Part shown: piece by piece, positions 44,886-54,135 of the stretch
Numbering within the stretch: position 1 is the first letter of the stretch
How the letters are laid out: each line of letters starts with the position of its first letter
Program-made: the position numbers and the translations under genes
From: Robertmurraya korlensis NBRC 107688
GTDB lineage: Bacteria; Bacillota; Bacilli; Bacillales; Cytobacillaceae
Direction: 5' to 3'
Assembly (NCBI RefSeq): GCF_001591645.1
Contig: NZ_BCVH01000004.1
Coordinates: 1-64,000, forward strand
Length of the DNA: 64,000 nucleotides
Notes under the pieces: model-generated
The model's database searches: none
What the model saw: only the letters and a program-made list of their open reading frames with translations
Told to the model about the DNA's origin: nothing

Positions 44886-45007
44886 ATGAGAAAGTAGCAC
44901 AGGGAGTCAACTGTGCTATCTGTTGTGTAAAATTCTTTTGTTATGGAAAGACTCGAATTATAGGGGTAATCTCCTAAAAAATGTATGTAAATAGGAGATG
45001 CTAGATC

Positions 45008-45538
45008 ATGGTAAATGTACTCTATGCGTCCGTCTGGATTTTCGCGATGTGGAAATGGGGGGACTGGAAGAACTGGCAAAAGTACTACCCAACTATTCTA
45101 TTTTTTATTATAGGAGATTTTATTTATTTGTATTTATTATCAGATCTTTATCCAATGTGGCGATACAATCCACCTGAAATCGATAGACAAGCAGGACTCA
45201 CGAATACGCATATCTCTTTATCTGTAATGTTGATTAAATACCCGGCCACTGCACTCATTTATTTATCCAAATTCCCGAAGGACAAACTTAGCAAGCAGAT
45301 ATTATATTTATTAGGATGGACCTGTCTGTACATGATTAACGAAGGGATCGACTATAAAACAGGTCTCATTACATATACGAATGGGTGGAACATAAAATGG
45401 TCGATAGTATTTAATATGGTTATGTTTTTGGTTTTATGGATCCATTATCGTAGACCAATCCTAGCTTGGGCGGTTTCTTTTATATTTATCCTATCTCTAT
45501 GGCAAATCTTTGATGTACCATCGAAGGTTTTCCGGTAA
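45008..45538 (+). CDS. CBO0543-type membrane protein
   Basis: This 176-aa protein has about five membrane helices and the pattern FAMWKWGDWKNWQKYYPTIL, DLYPMWRYNPP, INEGIDYKTGLITYTNGWN. It resembles Bacillus and Clostridium membrane proteins grouped as CBO0543. AGGAG lies 9 nt before the ATG. Its function is unknown. A short AGCACAG/CTGTGCT hairpin lies in the gap after the previous gene. Confidence 0.7.
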   Translation: MVNVLYASVWIFAMWKWGDWKNWQKYYPTILFFIIGDFIYLYLLSDLYPMWRYNPPEIDRQAGLTNTHISLSVMLIKYPATALIYLSKFPKDKLSKQILYLLGWTCLYMINEGIDYKTGLITYTNGWNIKWSIVFNMVMFLVLWIHYRRPILAWAVSFIFILSLWQIFDVPSKVFR

Positions 45539-45548
45539 GAATGCTATT

Positions 45549-45582
45549 AAAGCAGTCAAAGCGTGTCTGCTTTTATTTTTCA
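45549..45582 (+). terminator. Terminator after the CBO0543-type gene
   Basis: AAAGCAG (45549-45555) pairs with CTGCTTT (45567-45573), followed by T-rich sequence. Confidence 0.7.
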
Positions 45583-45655
45583 CAGGTTAGACATTAAAAA
45601 TATTAAATTCTATCCGATATAGAAATTGACACAGAATATCTATGCGGAGAAACAG

Positions 45656-47206
45656 ATGAATAAAAGAAAAACTACTTTGCAATCAATTATCTTACTATTA
45701 ATAGCTTTTGCAATGCTTGGAACATATCTAGGTGTAATGATTTCGAGTATCGTCGTTAGTAAGGAAAACAGAGAAAAAGGATATCTAAGTGAAAACCAAG
45801 TGTACGCAGAAAAGCTTGCAGATACGACAAATTTACTATTTCAAAATATGTTGCAAACGCTTGAAGTCAGTGCCATTTCCATTTATCCACTTACTAAAAA
45901 TAGTGACCTTTTATCTGAAGAATTAAGCCAAGTACTAAGTTCAACCAACTTCTTTAACTCGATTTTTTTAGTCGATAAAGAAGGGGAAGTTATACGTTCT
46001 GCTCCCCATCTTGATTTAGAGGGAACAAAGATTGATACTCATGGGGTCAATGAAGCAATTAGCAAAAGAAAGCCGCTTATCTCCCAGCCTTATATAAGCA
46101 AGGTTACAAATAAATTAATTATACTTGTTTCCATGCCGGTTTTTGATATACAGGGAGAGTATTTTGGTTTTCTTGGAGGAACCATTTATTTAGATGAAGA
46201 AAATAGCATTAAAGATACGTTAAGTTTTCATCCGAATCATGCCGTCGATTTATATGTGTATGTTGTGGATTCAAAGGGAAACATTATCTATCATCCTGAA
46301 GAAGCTCGGATCGGCGATAATGTGATTGAAAATGGTGCTGTCCAACGAGTCGTAGAGGGCAAGGATGGTAGAATAGAAATAACTAACTCCAAAGGGACTA
46401 GAATGCTAGCTGGGTATGCATATGTGAGAACGAGTGATTGGGGAATCGTCAGCCAAACACCGAAGAATTCTTATATTCAACCTTCTTTAGACCTAGTGAA
46501 GCAAGTTGGTAAGGTTACAATTCCCTTTGTTATTCTAGTTTTCTTTATATCGGTTTATCTTTTGAAAAAATTTGTGAGTCCACTCCGTGAATTAGCACAG
46601 TATGCACATCGAGTGGCTGAAAAAACAACCACTAAAAGACCGGAAATCCCTGAAGATTATTTTGAAGTGAATGAATTAAAGCATACGATGTTTTTAATGG
46701 TAGACCATTACCGATCACAAATTCAAATGTTTGAAAATGAAGCCACGTTAGATCCTCTAACCGGTTTGTTTAATCGTCGAACTCTACAAAAGCGAATTCA
46801 TGAATTTAATGAGTATTCGATTATCCTGTTTGATATTGATCATTTTAAAATGGTAAATGACACGTATGGTCATTTAATGGGTGATGAAGTATTAAAGTTT
46901 TTATCTGGTTTAATTCAAAAACAAACGAGGGAATGTGACATATGTTTCCGTTATGGTGGTGAAGAGTTTTTGATACTCCTACCGAATACTACCATAGAAG
47001 AAGCGTATCAAATTGCTGAACGCATAAGGAAAACAACTGAGGAAACAATCAGTCCCATTGGTAAAGCGGTCACAATCTCGGTCGGTGTAGGAAACATGCC
47101 AAACACCGCCAGCCACCACAACGAGTTATTTAATTTGATTGACCAAGCCTTATACAGAGCAAAAGGGGATGGAAGAAATCAAACAGTGAAAGCGGATCAG
47201 GCCTAA
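45656..47206 (+). CDS. dCache-HAMP-GGDEF diguanylate cyclase
   Basis: This 516-aa protein has a first membrane helix (residues 5-30), an extracellular double-Cache sensor (about 35-285), a second helix (about 290-310) and a HAMP segment (VSPLRELAQYAHRVAE). The GGDEF domain (about 355-512) has TLDPLTGLFNRRTLQ, ILFDIDHFKMVNDTYGH and YGGEEFLILLP. The GGEEF site is intact, so it should make cyclic-di-GMP in response to an external small molecule. ATG 45656 lies 7 nt after GCGGAGA. No EAL domain is present. Confidence 0.9.
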   Translation: MNKRKTTLQSIILLLIAFAMLGTYLGVMISSIVVSKENREKGYLSENQVYAEKLADTTNLLFQNMLQTLEVSAISIYPLTKNSDLLSEELSQVLSSTNFFNSIFLVDKEGEVIRSAPHLDLEGTKIDTHGVNEAISKRKPLISQPYISKVTNKLIILVSMPVFDIQGEYFGFLGGTIYLDEENSIKDTLSFHPNHAVDLYVYVVDSKGNIIYHPEEARIGDNVIENGAVQRVVEGKDGRIEITNSKGTRMLAGYAYVRTSDWGIVSQTPKNSYIQPSLDLVKQVGKVTIPFVILVFFISVYLLKKFVSPLRELAQYAHRVAEKTTTKRPEIPEDYFEVNELKHTMFLMVDHYRSQIQMFENEATLDPLTGLFNRRTLQKRIHEFNEYSIILFDIDHFKMVNDTYGHLMGDEVLKFLSGLIQKQTRECDICFRYGGEEFLILLPNTTIEEAYQIAERIRKTTEETISPIGKAVTISVGVGNMPNTASHHNELFNLIDQALYRAKGDGRNQTVKADQA

Positions 47207-47216
47207 TAAACAATGA

Positions 47217-47258
47217 AAAGGCTTGTCTCGATTGAAAGGGACAGGCTTCCCTTTTGAT
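47217..47258 (+). terminator. Terminator after the diguanylate cyclase
   Basis: AAGGCTTGTCTC pairs, with one bulge, with GGGACAGGCTT, followed by CCCTTTT. Confidence 0.6.
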
Positions 47259-47379
47259 TAACACATATTAGGTTTAATTATATCCATGTTAGGGAAATGA
47301 ATGTAGATACTCTAGGGTATTTACAGAGGCACTTTTTTTCGTTAGACTTGGCAGAGTGAAAATGTAAGGAGGAATGTGT

Positions 47380-47934
47380 ATGGTTAAGGATATTATTCTT
47401 GTATTGGTTCTTCAGTTAGTTTACGTTCCGACTTTTACACTACGAACAATTTTCCTTGTAAAAGGGTTGAGGATGCAAGCAGCATTTTTAGGATTAATTG
47501 AGTCTCTTATATACATATTCGGGCTGTCAATCGTATTCAATGGCGAACAGAATGTGATTGTAATGCTAGTATATGCAATAGGATTTGGAATAGGAATTAT
47601 CATTGGTTCTAGAATTGAAGAAGCATTGGCGATAGGTTATACAACGATTCAAGTAATTCTAACAAATAAAAATATGAAACTCGTTGATCAGCTTCGTAAA
47701 GAGGGCTATGGCGTGACTGTTTACGAAGGAGAAGGTATTGAAGCAATCCGTTACAAGCTAGAGGTTTTAACCAAGAGAAACCAAGAAGAAGGTCTATATG
47801 ACATGATTCAGCAATTTGAACCCAATGCGTTCATAATCGCCTATGAACCGAAAACATTTAGAGGGGGTTTCTTGTTGAAGGCCATGAAAAAAAGAAAGAA
47901 AACGAAAAAGCAAATAGAAGAAAACCAAGACTAA
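47380..47934 (+). CDS. UPF0316/DUF2179 membrane protein
   Basis: This 184-aa protein has three membrane helices (DIILVLVLQLVYVPTF; IESLIYIFGLSIVF; VMLVYAIGFGIGIIIG) and a cytoplasmic DUF2179 domain (VILTNKNMKLVDQLRKEGYG, VTVYEGEGIEAIRYKLEVL). It belongs to the UPF0316 (YebE) group of unknown function; DUF2179 domains may bind nucleotides. ATG 47380 lies 7 nt after AAGGAGGA; ATG 47374 is too close. Confidence 0.83.
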   Translation: MVKDIILVLVLQLVYVPTFTLRTIFLVKGLRMQAAFLGLIESLIYIFGLSIVFNGEQNVIVMLVYAIGFGIGIIIGSRIEEALAIGYTTIQVILTNKNMKLVDQLRKEGYGVTVYEGEGIEAIRYKLEVLTKRNQEEGLYDMIQQFEPNAFIIAYEPKTFRGGFLLKAMKKRKKTKKQIEENQD

Positions 47935-47939
47935 AATGA

Positions 47940-47974
47940 GAACACATCTGACCTCAATCAGATGTGTTTTTCAT
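47940..47974. terminator. Bidirectional terminator
   Basis: ACACATCTGA (47942-47951) pairs with TCAGATGTGT (47958-47967), followed by T residues. It lies between convergent genes. Confidence 0.8.
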
Positions 47975-48640
47975 TTGATTAAATTCAAACATTTTTTCGT
48001 TTCGAACAATTTCCGTAATATAATTCATTGTTATTGTTGCAGCTTCATCTAATTTATATGTTCTCCGATTGTTTAAGATATTCGTAAACATTCCTTGCCA
48101 TATAAGAATAGTAATTTCATTAATTGCATCAATATTTTCTTCCTTGATATACCCAGCTTTACTAGCAGATTCTAGTACGGACCTTCCTCTCTTGGAGACG
48201 TTTCTTTCAAATAAGATTGGTTTAAGTTCTTCTGGGATGTTAATTAAGTCACTAGGATAAGTTTTGTAATAATCCTTTAGTAGCTTTTCAGGATTTTCAC
48301 CCAAATCCATAATAAACACAGCATTAAAAATTTCTGGAGTCTCAAATGAATGCTTACAAAAGCACTCCCAAGCCAATATGTATTGATCGAGGGGATTATT
48401 TGCCCTTTGCATGTAGATAGCAACTTCATCCGTATACGGTTTTAGAAACTTCATCGATGCAAAAAAGATGAGGTGAGAAACTTCTGAGAAATAATTATAG
48501 ATTGTTGCACTATTATAGCCAGCCCGGTCAGCTACTTTGCGTATGGTTATTTTCTCAATGCCTTCCTCTTGAATAATTTCTGCAGTTGAGTCGATAAAGT
48601 ATTTCCACATTCTACTTTTTTTTAAATCTTTTTTATTCAA
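47954..48640 (-). CDS. TetR/AcrR-family regulator
   Basis: This 228-aa protein has an N-terminal TetR helix-turn-helix (ITIRKVADRAGYNSATIYNYF) and an all-helical C-terminal domain that binds an unknown ligand. It is divergent from the BCCT transporter gene across a 180-bp gap with repeated TAATCAT dyads and is its likely repressor. Confidence 0.85.
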   Translation of the reverse strand: MNKKDLKKSRMWKYFIDSTAEIIQEEGIEKITIRKVADRAGYNSATIYNYFSEVSHLIFFASMKFLKPYTDEVAIYMQRANNPLDQYILAWECFCKHSFETPEIFNAVFIMDLGENPEKLLKDYYKTYPSDLINIPEELKPILFERNVSKRGRSVLESASKAGYIKEENIDAINEITILIWQGMFTNILNNRRTYKLDEAATITMNYITEIVRNEKMFEFNQMKNTSD

Positions 48641-48727
48641 AAGTCATTCTCCTCACAAATTATAATTATATTGTTCATCAATTATCAGAATATTTTATAT
48701 TGTCTTGATATTGATGCTATGTTATTA

Positions 48728-48756
48728 TAATCATAATTAAAAAGTAATCATGATTA
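48728..48756. promoter_or_regulatory. Operator candidate between TetR and BCCT genes
   Basis: TAATCATGATTA (48745-48756) is a perfect 12-bp palindrome. TAATCATAATTA (48728-48739) is a near copy 17 bp upstream. Two sites at this spacing in a divergent gap suit a TetR dimer pair. Confidence 0.4.
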
Positions 48757-48819
48757 TTTTTAATTTTAACATGTTTGAAGCTGTTTGTAGAACATTTTAT
48801 GGAAAAAGGGGATGAATGA

Positions 48820-50394
48820 ATGGAAAAGGTGAAAATTGATCCTGTGGTATTTTGGTCATCGTTATTAGTAATTGTTGCTGCAACGCTTTTATTAGTATTG
48901 AATCAAGAATCTGCTGAGCCAGTCTTAAACAACCTAATGACAGAAATCACTTATAAGTTAGATTGGACCTTTCAATTGTTAACCGTTGGACTATTTGTTT
49001 TATTAATATGGTTAATTTTCGGACGGTATGGGAAGGTAAAGCTGGGGGAAGGGAAGCCTGAATTTTCTAATTTCAGCTGGGGTTCCATGCTTTTTTGTGC
49101 GGGGATGGGAACAAGTATTATGTTTTGGTCGATTATGGAGCCAATCTATTATTATATTGGACCACCATTTGGTATTAAACCCAGTACCAATGAAGCCGCA
49201 GAGTGGGCCGTTACATATGGATTATTTCATTGGGGTATATCCGCTTGGTCACTATATGCGTTGCCTACAGTCACCATAGCGTATTCATTCTTCGTGAAAA
49301 AACAATCATCGTTAAAAATTAGTACAGCTTGTCGTGGAGCATTAGGTAGATATGCGGACGGATGGATTGGGAAAATAATTGATATTTTAGTGATTTGGAG
49401 TCTAGTTGGTGGTTTAGGAACTTCATTAGGTCTTGGTGTACCAATGATTTCAGCTGTTATAGGTGAAATCTTGGGTATGGAGCAATCTCTTGGTCTTAGT
49501 ATCGTTATTATTTTAATTTGGACAACAATTTACTGTTTTAGTGCCTATCTTGGACTTTATAAAGGGATTCGTAAGCTAAGTGATATTAATGTTTACCTAG
49601 CATTAGGTCTTGCGGTTTTTGTTCTACTTGTAGGACCAACTTTATTTATCCTCTCATATTTTACAAATAGCCTTGGTTTAATGCTACAAAATATCGTACA
49701 AATGAGCTTTTATACGGATCCAATTAATAAGGGAGGATTTCCACAGGCCTGGACGGTTTTTTATTGGGCATGGTTTGCTGCCACAGCACCGTTCATGGGT
49801 TTATTTGTGGCAAGGATTTCCAAAGGTAGAACAATAAAAGAGCTTATTAGTTCAATTCTTCTCTGGGGTTCTTTAGGAAGTTGGCTCTATTTTGCTGTCT
49901 TTGGTGGATACACCATGCATCTCGAGCTCAATAATATTTTACCAATATCTCAAATTCTAAATGAACAAGGCGGTCCAACTGTAGTTGTAGAGCTATTAAA
50001 CACTTTACCTCTTAGTAAGATAGTTCTTATTTTCTTCGTCGTGCTTGGTTTCATTTTCCTAGCTACATCGCTTGATTCTGCCACATACATTTTATCGGCA
50101 ATTGCTACAAAAGAATTAAAAGATCAGCAAGAGCCTGCACGCTGGCATCGGTTGTTGTGGGGGGCAATTCTTGCTGTCATGGCGGTCGCGTTATTAATGG
50201 TGGGTGGTCTAAAAGTGATTCAAACTTCGTCTGTTATTGTATCTGTTCCTGTTATTATTATTTATTTGTTATTAGCAATTTCATTAGTAAGATGGTTAAA
50301 GCAGGATTTTGGAACTGATCAAAACATTCTAAATCCCGATAGAAAACTTATTGAAAGAAAGTCTTCATTTACAGACAAAGAGGAAAGTTTTTAA
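48820..50394 (+). CDS. BCCT-family transporter
   Basis: This 524-aa protein has twelve membrane helices of the betaine/choline/carnitine transporter family. The segments GAGMGTSIMFWSIMEPIYYY, EWAVTYGLFHWGISAWSLYA and FYWAWFAATAPFMGLF contain the Trp/aromatic box that binds quaternary amines. The substrate could be choline, carnitine, betaine or a related compound. It is followed by a hydrolase gene in the same transcription unit (32 bp) and faces a TetR gene. Confidence 0.9.
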   Translation: MEKVKIDPVVFWSSLLVIVAATLLLVLNQESAEPVLNNLMTEITYKLDWTFQLLTVGLFVLLIWLIFGRYGKVKLGEGKPEFSNFSWGSMLFCAGMGTSIMFWSIMEPIYYYIGPPFGIKPSTNEAAEWAVTYGLFHWGISAWSLYALPTVTIAYSFFVKKQSSLKISTACRGALGRYADGWIGKIIDILVIWSLVGGLGTSLGLGVPMISAVIGEILGMEQSLGLSIVIILIWTTIYCFSAYLGLYKGIRKLSDINVYLALGLAVFVLLVGPTLFILSYFTNSLGLMLQNIVQMSFYTDPINKGGFPQAWTVFYWAWFAATAPFMGLFVARISKGRTIKELISSILLWGSLGSWLYFAVFGGYTMHLELNNILPISQILNEQGGPTVVVELLNTLPLSKIVLIFFVVLGFIFLATSLDSATYILSAIATKELKDQQEPARWHRLLWGAILAVMAVALLMVGGLKVIQTSSVIVSVPVIIIYLLLAISLVRWLKQDFGTDQNILNPDRKLIERKSSFTDKEESF

Positions 50395-50426
50395 TAGAAA
50401 AAGAGTGTTATTAAGGAGGTTTTCCC

Positions 50427-52475
50427 GTGGTTTTTAATGTGCGTGATACTAATCTCTTCATCAAAACAGAATATACTCACGAAATTAAGGAAATAGAGCA
50501 TATTTGGATACCCATGTCAGACGGTACTAGGTTGTCTGCACGGATTTGGATGCCAGCTGATGCTGAACAAAATCCCGTGCCAGCCATACTAGAATATATT
50601 CCATATCGAAAAAATGATTTTACAGCGCTGAGAGACTCAATTCGCCATCCTTATTTTGCAGGACATGGGTATGCTAGTATACGAGTAGATATGAGAGGGT
50701 CTGGTGATTCGGACGGTATACTTTATGATGAGTACTTAGTTCAGGAGCAAGAAGACGCGTTAGAGGTATTGAGCTGGATTTCTGAGCAATCATGGTCAAC
50801 AGGGAGTGTTGGTATGATTGGGAAATCCTGGGGAGGTTTCAGTAGCCTTCAGGTTGCAGCTAAACAGCATCCTGCTTTAAAAGCGATCATTACTTTGTGT
50901 TCAACAGATGATCGATATGCTGATGATGTACATTATATGGGGGGGTGCCTTCTAGCATCGGATATGTTGTGGTGGGCTTCAACAATGCTTGTCTACAATG
51001 CACGACCAGCAGACCCCCTGATTGTTGGGGATGAGTGGAAGAGTACATGGCTTGAACGCTTAGAAAAGACACCTCCATTTGTAGAAAAGTGGGTCCAACA
51101 TCAACGTCGTGACGATTATTGGAAGCATGGGTCCGTATGTGAGGATTATTCAAAGATTACTATTCCTGTTTTTGCTGTTGGCGGCTGGGCAGATGGCTAT
51201 ACAAATGCGATTTTTCGATTGATCAAAGGATTGGAAGGCCCCCGAAAGGGATTAATTGGTCCATGGGCCCATGAGTATCCAGAAGTAGCTATACCTGGTC
51301 CTGCAATTGGATTTCTCCAGGAGTGTATTCGTTGGTGGGACCACTGGTTAAAAGGGAAAGAAACCGGTGTGATGGATGAGCCTTTACTTCGAGCTTGGAT
51401 TCAAGAAAGTGTCCCTCCACAAGTGGATTACAAAGAAAGACCGGGGAAATGGGTGGCTGAGACAGAGTGGCCATCACCCGATATACAATTTAAAGAGTAC
51501 TGGTTTGGTGAGGGAAAGTTTGCCGAAAAGGCACTAGAGGAAAAAATAGCTACCATTCCGAGTGTGCAAAGTCATGGATTATATTCGGGTGTATGGTGTC
51601 CGTTTGGTCAAGAAGGTGATTTAGCCTCAGATCAGCGATTCGAGAATGGTTTAGCGGTATGTTTCTCCTCTGACCCATTACAACATGATCTGGAAATTTT
51701 AGGATCTCCAGAAGTGTCCGTAGAAGTTTCTTCTAATAAACCCAATGCTTTACTTTCTGTTCGGCTATGTGATGTGGACGAAGATGGGGCATCTACATTA
51801 GTAAGTTGGGGATTACTGAATCTAACACACCGAGATAGCCACGAGGAGCCAACTCCATTGGTGCCAGGGAAGCGTTATACAGTAAAAGTTCAATTAAATG
51901 CAGTAGGTCATAAGTTGAAGGCTGGTCATCGATGGCAAGTGGCATTGTCTCCTACGTACTGGCCCCATGCATGGCCGTCAGGAGAAGTAGTTACGTTACA
52001 ATTATTCTCTGGGAAAAATACAAAAGTGAGGCTACCTGTACGAAATCCTTCGCCACTAGATAACACTCTTCATGAATTCGATAGACCGGAAACTGCTCCC
52101 GTTATGGCAAGAAAGATTCTAAGAGAAGAAAATCGATCACGTAATATCTCTCATAATTTACTTACAGGTGAATGGGTACTTGAGGATTATTCTGATGAAG
52201 GAGCACGTCACTTAATAAGTAACGATATTGAGTATGGAAGTGAAAATAGAAATATCTATCAGATTAAGGATGGAGACCCCCTATCTGCTAAAGTAACCTG
52301 TGAATGGACATTGCATATAGGTCGAGGAGATTGGAAGACTAGGCTTGAAAGTTTAAGTACGATGAGCGCAGATAAAGACAAATTTTTTATAAAAAATGAA
52401 TTAATCGCATTTGAAGGGGAAGAACAGGTGTTTTGCAAAACGTGGACATCTGAGATCCCTCGTGATTTGTTATAG
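50427..52475 (+). CDS. CocE/NonD-family hydrolase
   Basis: This 682-aa protein has an alpha/beta hydrolase domain with the nucleophile Ser in GMIGKSWGGFS, the N-terminal IWIPMSDGTRLSARIW and a C-terminal jelly-roll of the X-Pro dipeptidyl-peptidase/cocaine-esterase family (about residues 390-540). It probably hydrolyses an ester or amide imported by the upstream BCCT transporter; that link is inference. GTG 50427 lies after AAGGAGG with 7-nt spacing. The last 100 residues extend beyond the usual family end. Confidence 0.87.
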   Translation: MVFNVRDTNLFIKTEYTHEIKEIEHIWIPMSDGTRLSARIWMPADAEQNPVPAILEYIPYRKNDFTALRDSIRHPYFAGHGYASIRVDMRGSGDSDGILYDEYLVQEQEDALEVLSWISEQSWSTGSVGMIGKSWGGFSSLQVAAKQHPALKAIITLCSTDDRYADDVHYMGGCLLASDMLWWASTMLVYNARPADPLIVGDEWKSTWLERLEKTPPFVEKWVQHQRRDDYWKHGSVCEDYSKITIPVFAVGGWADGYTNAIFRLIKGLEGPRKGLIGPWAHEYPEVAIPGPAIGFLQECIRWWDHWLKGKETGVMDEPLLRAWIQESVPPQVDYKERPGKWVAETEWPSPDIQFKEYWFGEGKFAEKALEEKIATIPSVQSHGLYSGVWCPFGQEGDLASDQRFENGLAVCFSSDPLQHDLEILGSPEVSVEVSSNKPNALLSVRLCDVDEDGASTLVSWGLLNLTHRDSHEEPTPLVPGKRYTVKVQLNAVGHKLKAGHRWQVALSPTYWPHAWPSGEVVTLQLFSGKNTKVRLPVRNPSPLDNTLHEFDRPETAPVMARKILREENRSRNISHNLLTGEWVLEDYSDEGARHLISNDIEYGSENRNIYQIKDGDPLSAKVTCEWTLHIGRGDWKTRLESLSTMSADKDKFFIKNELIAFEGEEQVFCKTWTSEIPRDLL

Positions 52476-52482
52476 TATTACT

Positions 52483-52519
52483 CGCCCTTGCATCTTGATA
52501 TGTAAGGGTGTTTTTTTTA
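52483..52519 (+). terminator. Terminator after the CocE-type gene
   Basis: CGCCCTTGCAT pairs with ATGTAAGGGTG, followed by eight T. Confidence 0.85.
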
Positions 52520-52585
52520 CATTTGCCATACGAACAATTAAACTATTAGTAAAGTGGTAGTGTAGGAGAAGGGGAGAAGGTTACG

Positions 52586-53221
52586 TTGAAAAAGATTACA
52601 TATCAAGAAATCATTAATTCAGTTAATGAATTGCAGTCTATGTTGGGTTATCCAAGCGAAATGGTTAAAAATAAGAGCATATCCTATATTGATCACCACT
52701 GTAAAGATTTTATAGAAAAGTCACCATTTTTAGTGTTATCTACGTCCGATAATGAAGGCTATTGTGATGTGTCGCCAAGGGGAGATTTGCCTGGTTTTGT
52801 ACACGTGTTAAATGACACCCAGCTAGTCATACCTGAAAGACCTGGGAACAAGAGAATGGACTCTATGCGTAATATTTTATCGAATCCGCGAGTGGGATTG
52901 ATCTTTTTCATCCCTGGTCTAGGTGAAACATTGCGTGTGAATGGTCAGGCGAAACTTATAAAAGATCCAGAAATACTAGAGAGTATGGCTGTAAAGGGAA
53001 AGACCCCCTTAGTTGGAATAGCTGTAGATGTGGATGAGTGCTTTATTCATTGTGCAAAAGCATTTATTCGATCAGGTTTATGGGACCCATCTACTTGGCA
53101 GGACGAAGGATTATTGCCTTCAGTGGCTACAATCATTTCTGACCATGTGAATTTACCGAATACGACTGCTAAGGCGGTTGAGGAAAGACTGAAGGAAAGT
53201 TACAAGGATAGACTTTATTAA
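52586..53221 (+). CDS. Pyridoxamine 5'-phosphate oxidase-like flavin protein
   Basis: This 211-aa protein has the split-barrel FMN-binding fold: SPFLVLSTSDNEGYCDVSPR, VIPERPGNKRMDSMRNIL, VGLIFFIPGLGETLRVNGQ. It resembles the MSMEG_1061 subgroup of PNPOx-like proteins. The substrate is unknown. The start is TTG 52586 after GGGGAGAAGG. It seems to be a single-gene unit. Confidence 0.85.
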   Translation: MKKITYQEIINSVNELQSMLGYPSEMVKNKSISYIDHHCKDFIEKSPFLVLSTSDNEGYCDVSPRGDLPGFVHVLNDTQLVIPERPGNKRMDSMRNILSNPRVGLIFFIPGLGETLRVNGQAKLIKDPEILESMAVKGKTPLVGIAVDVDECFIHCAKAFIRSGLWDPSTWQDEGLLPSVATIISDHVNLPNTTAKAVEERLKESYKDRLY

Positions 53222-53253
53222 GGAACCGTTCAAAATTGTCCTTGGGTTTTAAA

Positions 53254-53282
53254 TTGACATTGTTTGTGAAGAAGTGTACATT
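53254..53282 (+). promoter_or_regulatory. Sigma-A-type promoter of the alarmone synthetase
   Basis: TTGACA (53254-53259), a 17-nt spacer and TACATT (53277-53282). Transcription from here supports the start at 53328 rather than an upstream GTG. Confidence 0.5.
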
Positions 53283-53327
53283 AAACTCGAATTAAATACT
53301 TCTTTCTTAAAGGGTGAAATAGAACGA

Positions 53328-54071
53328 ATGAGTTCAAATCAAGTTGACTTAAAGCTTTTAAAAAAGTTTAAAAACGAATTAACTCGATTTATGATGTTAT
53401 ATCAATTTGGAATTGATGAACTAAACACAAAGATTGATATTTTAAAGCAGGAATTTCAATATATACATGACTACAGCCCAATTGAACATGTGAAATCTAG
53501 AATTAAATCACCAGAAAGCATTCTTAAAAAGGTACAGAGGAAAAATCTTGAGTTTTCTTTGCCAAGCATCAAGGAAAATATTAAAGATATTGCAGGGATT
53601 CGAATTACGTGTTCTTTTATTTCTGATATTTTTGAGATAAGTAGAATGCTTGAGAATCAAAGTGATATTGAAGTAATTGAAAAAAAAGATTACATTAATC
53701 ATCCAAAACCAAATGGTTATCAAAGTTTGCATTTAATTGTGAAAATTCCCGTTTTTATGTCCAATTGTATCGAAAATGTATATGTAGAGGTACAAATTCG
53801 TACGATTGGAATGGACTTTTGGGCAAGTCTTGAGCATAAGCTCTATTACAAATTTGAAAACGAGGTCCCAGCTCATTTATCAAAAGAACTGAAAAACGCT
53901 GCAGATACGGTAGCGATGTTAGATAAAAAAATGGAAACTTTACATGAAGAAATACGTAAATGGGATTCCGATGATGATGACTTTGAAAGCGAGTTTAACC
54001 TTTTACAGGCAAGTGAGGGAAAACTGAATATTCCGAGGGCACTATTAGAGAGTTTTTCTAAGGATAAGTAG
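53328..54071 (+). CDS. sasA: Small alarmone synthetase (YwaC/SasA type)
   Basis: This 247-aa single-domain RelA/SpoT synthetase closely follows Bacillus subtilis YwaC: YQFGIDELNTKIDILKQEF, PIEHVKSRIKSPESILKK, DIAGIRITCSFISDI, HPKPNGYQSLHLIVK, VEVQIRTIGMDFWASLEHK. It makes (p)ppGpp or pGpp from GDP/GTP/GMP and ATP, and has no hydrolase domain. It is longer than YwaC (210 aa) because of an acidic C-terminal tail of about 35 residues (WDSDDDDFESEF). ATG 53328 lies 10 nt after AGGGTG. It is convergent with a guanylate-kinase-like gene. Confidence 0.88.
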   Translation: MSSNQVDLKLLKKFKNELTRFMMLYQFGIDELNTKIDILKQEFQYIHDYSPIEHVKSRIKSPESILKKVQRKNLEFSLPSIKENIKDIAGIRITCSFISDIFEISRMLENQSDIEVIEKKDYINHPKPNGYQSLHLIVKIPVFMSNCIENVYVEVQIRTIGMDFWASLEHKLYYKFENEVPAHLSKELKNAADTVAMLDKKMETLHEEIRKWDSDDDDFESEFNLLQASEGKLNIPRALLESFSKDK

Positions 54072-54083
54072 TAGTTCCCAATT

Positions 54084-54131
54084 AAAAAGGACGATTGAAA
54101 GGAGCATTAAGCTTTTTCAATCGTCCTTTCT
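54084..54131. terminator. Strong bidirectional terminator
   Basis: AAAGGACGATTGAAA (54086-54100) pairs with TTTCAATCGTCCTTT (54115-54129), a stem of about 15 bp with A- and T-rich flanks. Confidence 0.85.
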
Positions 54132-54135
54132 ATTA